From: JARROD01 sp037384225
Lineage (GTDB): Bacteria > Pseudomonadota > Gammaproteobacteria > Pseudomonadales > Cellvibrionaceae
Assembly (NCBI GenBank): GCA_037384225.1
Contig: JARROD010000126.1
Span: 1 to 9,673 of the forward strand
Direction of reading: 5' to 3'
DNA: 9,673 bases
This document shows positions 6,899 to 9,673 of the stretch, in pieces (position 1 is the first letter of the stretch; each line of letters opens with the position of its first letter). A program made the translations under genes and the position numbers. The notes below the pieces were generated by a model, which saw only the letters and a program-made list of their open reading frames with translations, ran no database searches and was not told the origin of the DNA.

Positions 6899-7414
6899 TT
6901 ATTTCCAGCCAATTTTTCGGCAACGAACAACCGCCATATAAATGTGTTTGGTTACCGTATCTTCTGCCACACCCAGCTCTTTCGCGATTTCATCGTGCGA
7001 TTTACCCTGGACTTTTGCCATTATCAATACCTTACGTTGGGTCGTTGTTAAACTGCGCAACAGCACTGTCAATGAAGACATATGTTCAATTTCATCAACT
7101 CCTGTGGTGGGAGATTCCACCTCTTTATCCAGGTCGAGATCGTACATTAGTTCGCTTTCCACACTTTTCTTTTTCGAAGCATGTTCCGCAACTACGTTTC
7201 TGGCCACAGTAAACAGATAGGATTTGGGGTTTTCTATAGTATGAAAATCTATACGATGTAGCCTAATATAAGTTTCCTGTATAACATCATTAACCTCCCA
7301 CCAGTTTCTTCTCAAGTGGCGAGTCAAATAGCCGGAAAGCTTTAATCGATATTTCGAGACCAAGCTTTCGGCGCTAATGCTTTTTTCTGTCGGATCTGGT
7401 ATATCGTTATTCAA
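6899..7414 (-). CDS. ECF-family RNA polymerase sigma factor, FecI-like
   Basis: 171 residues, normal for an ECF sigma factor. Region 2 (about 20-82) includes 'NDVIQETYIRLHRID' and 'NPKSYLFTVARNVVAEH', the typical core-binding and -10-recognition helices. A short acidic linker follows (about 90-112). Region 4 (about 115-167) contains 'LTTTQRKVLIMAKVQGKSH', 'DEIAKELGVAEDTVTKHI' and a basic recognition helix. The start is TTG at 7414: the frame has no ATG between the upstream stop (7445-7447) and residue 90, and CGGAG on the minus strand ends 9 nt before the TTG. First gene of a probable operon with the FecR-like gene and the beta-barrel gene, divergent from the receptor. Expected to transcribe the receptor and possibly other genes when FecR signals; targets are inferred. 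Confidence 0.93.
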   Translation of the reverse strand: MNNDIPDPTEKSISAESLVSKYRLKLSGYLTRHLRRNWWEVNDVIQETYIRLHRIDFHTIENPKSYLFTVARNVVAEHASKKKSVESELMYDLDLDKEVESPTTGVDEIEHMSSLTVLLRSLTTTQRKVLIMAKVQGKSHDEIAKELGVAEDTVTKHIYMAVVRCRKIGWK

Positions 7415-7554
7415 AACGTGAGACTCCGAAATCCCAATGCCTTCTCACTGTAAAGGAAGAGTGGTTTATGAAGCAAAAAGTGGAATACCGGTTTAATGAA
7501 ATCATGAGGGATATACAGAGCACTTCCATTTACAACAGCCACTGTTAGACTAAA

Positions 7555-7582
7555 TTGCAATAATAGTTTACGCATATATACA
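7555..7582 (+). promoter_or_regulatory. Weak sigma-70-like promoter candidate for the TonB receptor gene
   Basis: TTGCAA (7555-7560) and TATACA (7577-7582) are 16 bp apart; each matches 4 of 6 consensus bases. It would give a 5' leader of about 120 nt. The receptor may instead be read by the neighbouring ECF sigma factor, whose consensus is unknown. Confidence 0.25.
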
Positions 7583-7591
7583 CTAATATGT

Positions 7592-7608
7592 AGTAATAAA
7601 AAATTACT
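7592..7608. repeat. Small hairpin in the divergent region
   Basis: AGTAAT and ATTACT are perfect complements around a five-A loop. It sits inside the 159-bp segment bounded by the 15-bp inverted repeat. Too AT-rich and short for a confident terminator call. Confidence 0.35.
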
Positions 7609-7709
7609 CCCACCTATATTCCACTTTTTGCGACAATGTATACTCCTATTCTTCATAGACACAAAAATAAAAATAAGTAATCAGTTAGATAAAAATAAGG
7701 GTTGTACCA

Positions 7710-9673
7710 ATGAATATTACAAGAGCAATAGTACCAGCACCATTGAAAACTTTAAAATTAATCCTAGCGGTACAACTGGCCGTGGCTGCGCCGGCAGCGT
7801 TGGCGATTGAGGAGCTTGATGTTGAAGGGGGATGCCCGAAGGATAAAGCGGTGAAGGTGGATATCCCTGCGCAGACAATGGAAAACTCATTGAGTGCATT
7901 GGCACAACAGTCAGGATTTCAGGTTGTATTTTATTCCAAGGACGCAAGAAACGTTTCTGCTAAGTCAATTGCGGGAGAGTTTGAAAATTGTTTTGCGGCG
8001 ATCAATGCATTGTTGGAAGGAACTGGGTTGGGGTATTACATTATTGATAAACAGACGATTTCAATTCGGCCGGTGGAGAGCTCCGATAGATTAGGTGGGA
8101 GAGATGGAATTTTGCTGGCGGCTAATGGAGACATGGCGATTGGGTCACAAAGAGACGGAGGAAACTTATCTGAACCTGAAGCATATTATATAAATTCCTT
8201 TGAAATTGAAGAAATTGTTGTGACAGCAAATAAACGGAAACAGAACTTGCAAGACACAGCAATGAGCATATCGGCCTTAAGTAATGAAGAGATTGAGCGC
8301 AGAAGTCTACTGAATATGGACGATTATCTTAATTCAATTCCTGGAGTAAGTGCTCAAGTGTATGCACCTGGAGCCAATAAAATTGTTATGCGTGGTGTAG
8401 GAGCCGGTCTATTTGAAGACGCTACGGTTGCGATGTATTTTGGAGAAGTTCCTGTTAATGTAACATCACCAATTAGCGCTGTAACCGGGTCCGTTACAGA
8501 CTTGAAACTGGTAGACATTGAGCGAGTTGAAGTGCTTCGTGGACCCCAGGGGACTCTATATGGGTCTGGGTCTATGGGCGGTACGGTTCGCAACATACCT
8601 GCAGCACCTAAGCTTCAGGAGTTTGAGGGAAAATTGAGCCCCGGCTATTCCAACACAGCAGGTTACGGAGAAGGTAACACCAAATTATCAGGAATGATAA
8701 ATATTCCAATTATTGATAATGAGTTGGCACTTCGTGTTGTTGCGTACAACTATAAAAATAGCGGTTATATTAAAAATGTTTCTTCGAGCAATACAATTTC
8801 ATCATCCTTAGCAGAAGCAAGCGGAGCTAAAGTCAACCAAGACGATGAATTTGGAGACTTAGAATACAATGGTATTCGGGCTAGCCTGCTATGGAGCAAG
8901 GGCGATCTAGATATTTCATTGATGGCATTAAGTCAGGAACTTGAGCAAGAAGGGTTATTGAGAGGAAATTTAGCTCTAGACGCTTATGAAGCAAACCCTC
9001 TCAGCATAGATCTGCTGGAAAAGCGTGGAGAGTTTGCAGGCGATGATACAGAAATCTATAACTTGGTTATTGAGTATGATTTTGGTTTGGTCTCTTTACT
9101 ATCATCATCAAGTTGGCAGGATGGACAAACCCAAAGAGGATTTGACTTAAGTCGGTCATTCCCCCTTGCTGGTGCCATCGCCGACAACTGGCGTCGCGAA
9201 GGGTTTACTCAAGAAATTCGACTAAACTCTCAATGGGATAGTCCATTTCAAATTATCGGTGGATTTTATTATGAAGACATAAAGTCTTCCCGAACAGCAA
9301 AGGCAGAATGGATTGGAGATGATGACCTTTGTTGCGGTTTTCTGGGTGCCGCTGACCCGAGAAATTTATTTACTCTCGATGATGAAGTAGTCCTGAATCA
9401 AAAAGCAATATTCAGCGAGCTTTCCTACAAGTTTACGGACCAACTCATGATGACATATGGTGCTCGATGGTTTGACTACGAGCGTGACGATTCTATGGCC
9501 AGAAATGGTGCTTTCAACGGGGGAATGTTTACTTATAGAGAGTTGAACAGCGATGAAGATAACTCAAGCCTCATGGCAAATTTAACCTACGCACCCGATG
9601 AAGATTCATTACTTTATCTACAATGGTCACAAGGATTCCGCTTAGGAAAGCCAGTGCCCCCGCCCCCACCTGC
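7710..9673 (+). CDS. TonB-dependent outer-membrane receptor with N-terminal STN signalling domain, 3' end cut by window
   Basis: 654 codons are visible without a stop; the last part of the barrel is missing. The signal peptide is residues 1-32, ending 'APAALA'. The STN domain (about 46-122) contains 'VDIPAQTMENSLSALAQQSG' and 'NALLEGTGLGYYIIDKQTIS'; two cysteines (42, 94) could pair. The TonB box region is 'FEIEEIVVTA' (164-173). The plug (about 178-300) contains 'SIPGV', 'MRGVG', 'VEVLRGPQGTLYGSGSMGG' and 'GTVRNIP'. Barrel strands follow, with a CC pair (541-542) and 'WSQGFRLGKPVPP' near the edge. ATG 7710 is preceded by AAGG(G) at 7697-7701. Such receptors import large or scarce ligands (iron chelates, cobalamin, sugars) with TonB energy. 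The STN domain plus the divergent FecI/FecR-like genes point to transcriptional signalling as well. The ligand is unknown. Confidence 0.94.
   Translation, partial: MNITRAIVPAPLKTLKLILAVQLAVAAPAALAIEELDVEGGCPKDKAVKVDIPAQTMENSLSALAQQSGFQVVFYSKDARNVSAKSIAGEFENCFAAINALLEGTGLGYYIIDKQTISIRPVESSDRLGGRDGILLAANGDMAIGSQRDGGNLSEPEAYYINSFEIEEIVVTANKRKQNLQDTAMSISALSNEEIERRSLLNMDDYLNSIPGVSAQVYAPGANKIVMRGVGAGLFEDATVAMYFGEVPVNVTSPISAVTGSVTDLKLVDIERVEVLRGPQGTLYGSGSMGGTVRNIPAAPKLQEFEGKLSPGYSNTAGYGEGNTKLSGMINIPIIDNELALRVVAYNYKNSGYIKNVSSSNTISSSLAEASGAKVNQDDEFGDLEYNGIRASLLWSKGDLDISLMALSQELEQEGLLRGNLALDAYEANPLSIDLLEKRGEFAGDDTEIYNLVIEYDFGLVSLLSSSSWQDGQTQRGFDLSRSFPLAGAIADNWRREGFTQEIRLNSQWDSPFQIIGGFYYEDIKSSRTAKAEWIGDDDLCCGFLGAADPRNLFTLDDEVVLNQKAIFSELSYKFTDQLMMTYGARWFDYERDDSMARNGAFNGGMFTYRELNSDEDNSSLMANLTYAPDEDSLLYLQWSQGFRLGKPVPPPPP

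Larger units (their letters stand above)
7473..7631. repeat. Perfect 15-bp inverted repeat, arms 129 bp apart
   Basis: GCAAAAAGTGGAATA (7473-7487) is exactly complementary in reverse to TATTCCACTTTTTGC (7617-7631). Neither side extends further, and no flanking target-site duplication is visible. The arms could be two copies of an asymmetric protein-binding site facing each other between divergent genes, or ends of a small non-coding element. Confidence 0.7.
7415..7709. other. Divergent intergenic region between sigma factor and TonB receptor genes
   Basis: 295 AT-rich bases with no convincing gene. It holds a perfect 15-bp inverted repeat (arms 7473-7487 and 7617-7631), a small hairpin (AGTAAT, five A, ATTACT; 7592-7608), a weak rightward promoter candidate (7555-7582) and the ribosome sites of both flanking genes. 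An 83-codon minus-strand frame (7411-7662) crosses it but looks non-coding. Confidence 0.6.

Noticed and set aside
7473..7631. Insertion-sequence or MITE reading of the inverted repeat
   Set aside because: No target-site duplication, no transposase remnant, and only one copy in the window; kept as a repeat of unknown role.
7628..7644. TTGCGA ... TATACT as a promoter
   Set aside because: The two hexamers are only 5 bp apart, and the -10-like TATACT has no partner at 16-18 bp.
7411..7662. 83-codon minus-strand frame ending on the sigma start (TTGA overlap)
   Set aside because: It covers the AT-rich divergent region, both arms of the inverted repeat and the likely promoters; the peptide has no recognisable domain and no clear ribosome site was identified.
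7628..7810. 60-codon plus-strand frame over the receptor start
   Set aside because: Overlaps the receptor signal peptide in another frame; the receptor ATG 7710 has a good ribosome site and an obvious signal sequence.

Overview
The window looks like a chromosomal segment of a marine-type gammaproteobacterium. Base composition is moderate, apart from one GC-rich gene. The outer-membrane receptor carries an 'EEIVVTANKRKQNLQD' TonB-box region, and a nitrate transporter sits beside a PP2C-kinase fusion gene; from memory both are common in Cellvibrionales/Alteromonadales-like lineages. That placement is inference. No rRNA, tRNA, CRISPR array, transposase or plasmid gene was seen.

Nitrate block (1-4829). 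Two NarK/NasA-family (NNP) nitrate/nitrite transporters are divergently transcribed: a leftward one cut by the window start (1-1176) and a rightward one of 491 residues (1524-2999). The 347 bp between them hold an exact match to the FNR/Anr consensus (1394-1407), a NarL/NarP-like 7-2-7 heptamer pair (1275-1290) and two further perfect heptamers. This suggests control by nitrate and oxygen or nitric oxide. Downstream of the rightward transporter, after 57 bp, comes a 590-residue protein: an N-terminal PP2C phosphatase, a Hanks-type kinase domain and a C-terminal membrane anchor. A 9-bp inverted repeat covers its start codon. No nitrite or nitrate reductase genes follow.

Surface-signalling block (4822-9673). 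On the minus strand, an ECF sigma factor (6899-7414, TTG start), a FecR-like anti-sigma regulator (5756-6883) and a GC-rich predicted outer-membrane beta-barrel protein (4822-5700) form a likely operon. It converges on the kinase gene with an 8-bp overlap. Divergent from the sigma gene, a TonB-dependent receptor with an N-terminal STN signalling domain starts at 7710 and runs off the window end. The set is a FecI/FecR/FecA-type cell-surface signalling system. Ligand binding at the receptor would be passed by the STN domain to FecR in the periplasm, which controls the sigma factor. The ligand cannot be told from this sequence. The 295 bp between sigma and receptor genes contain a perfect 15-bp inverted repeat with arms 129 bp apart.
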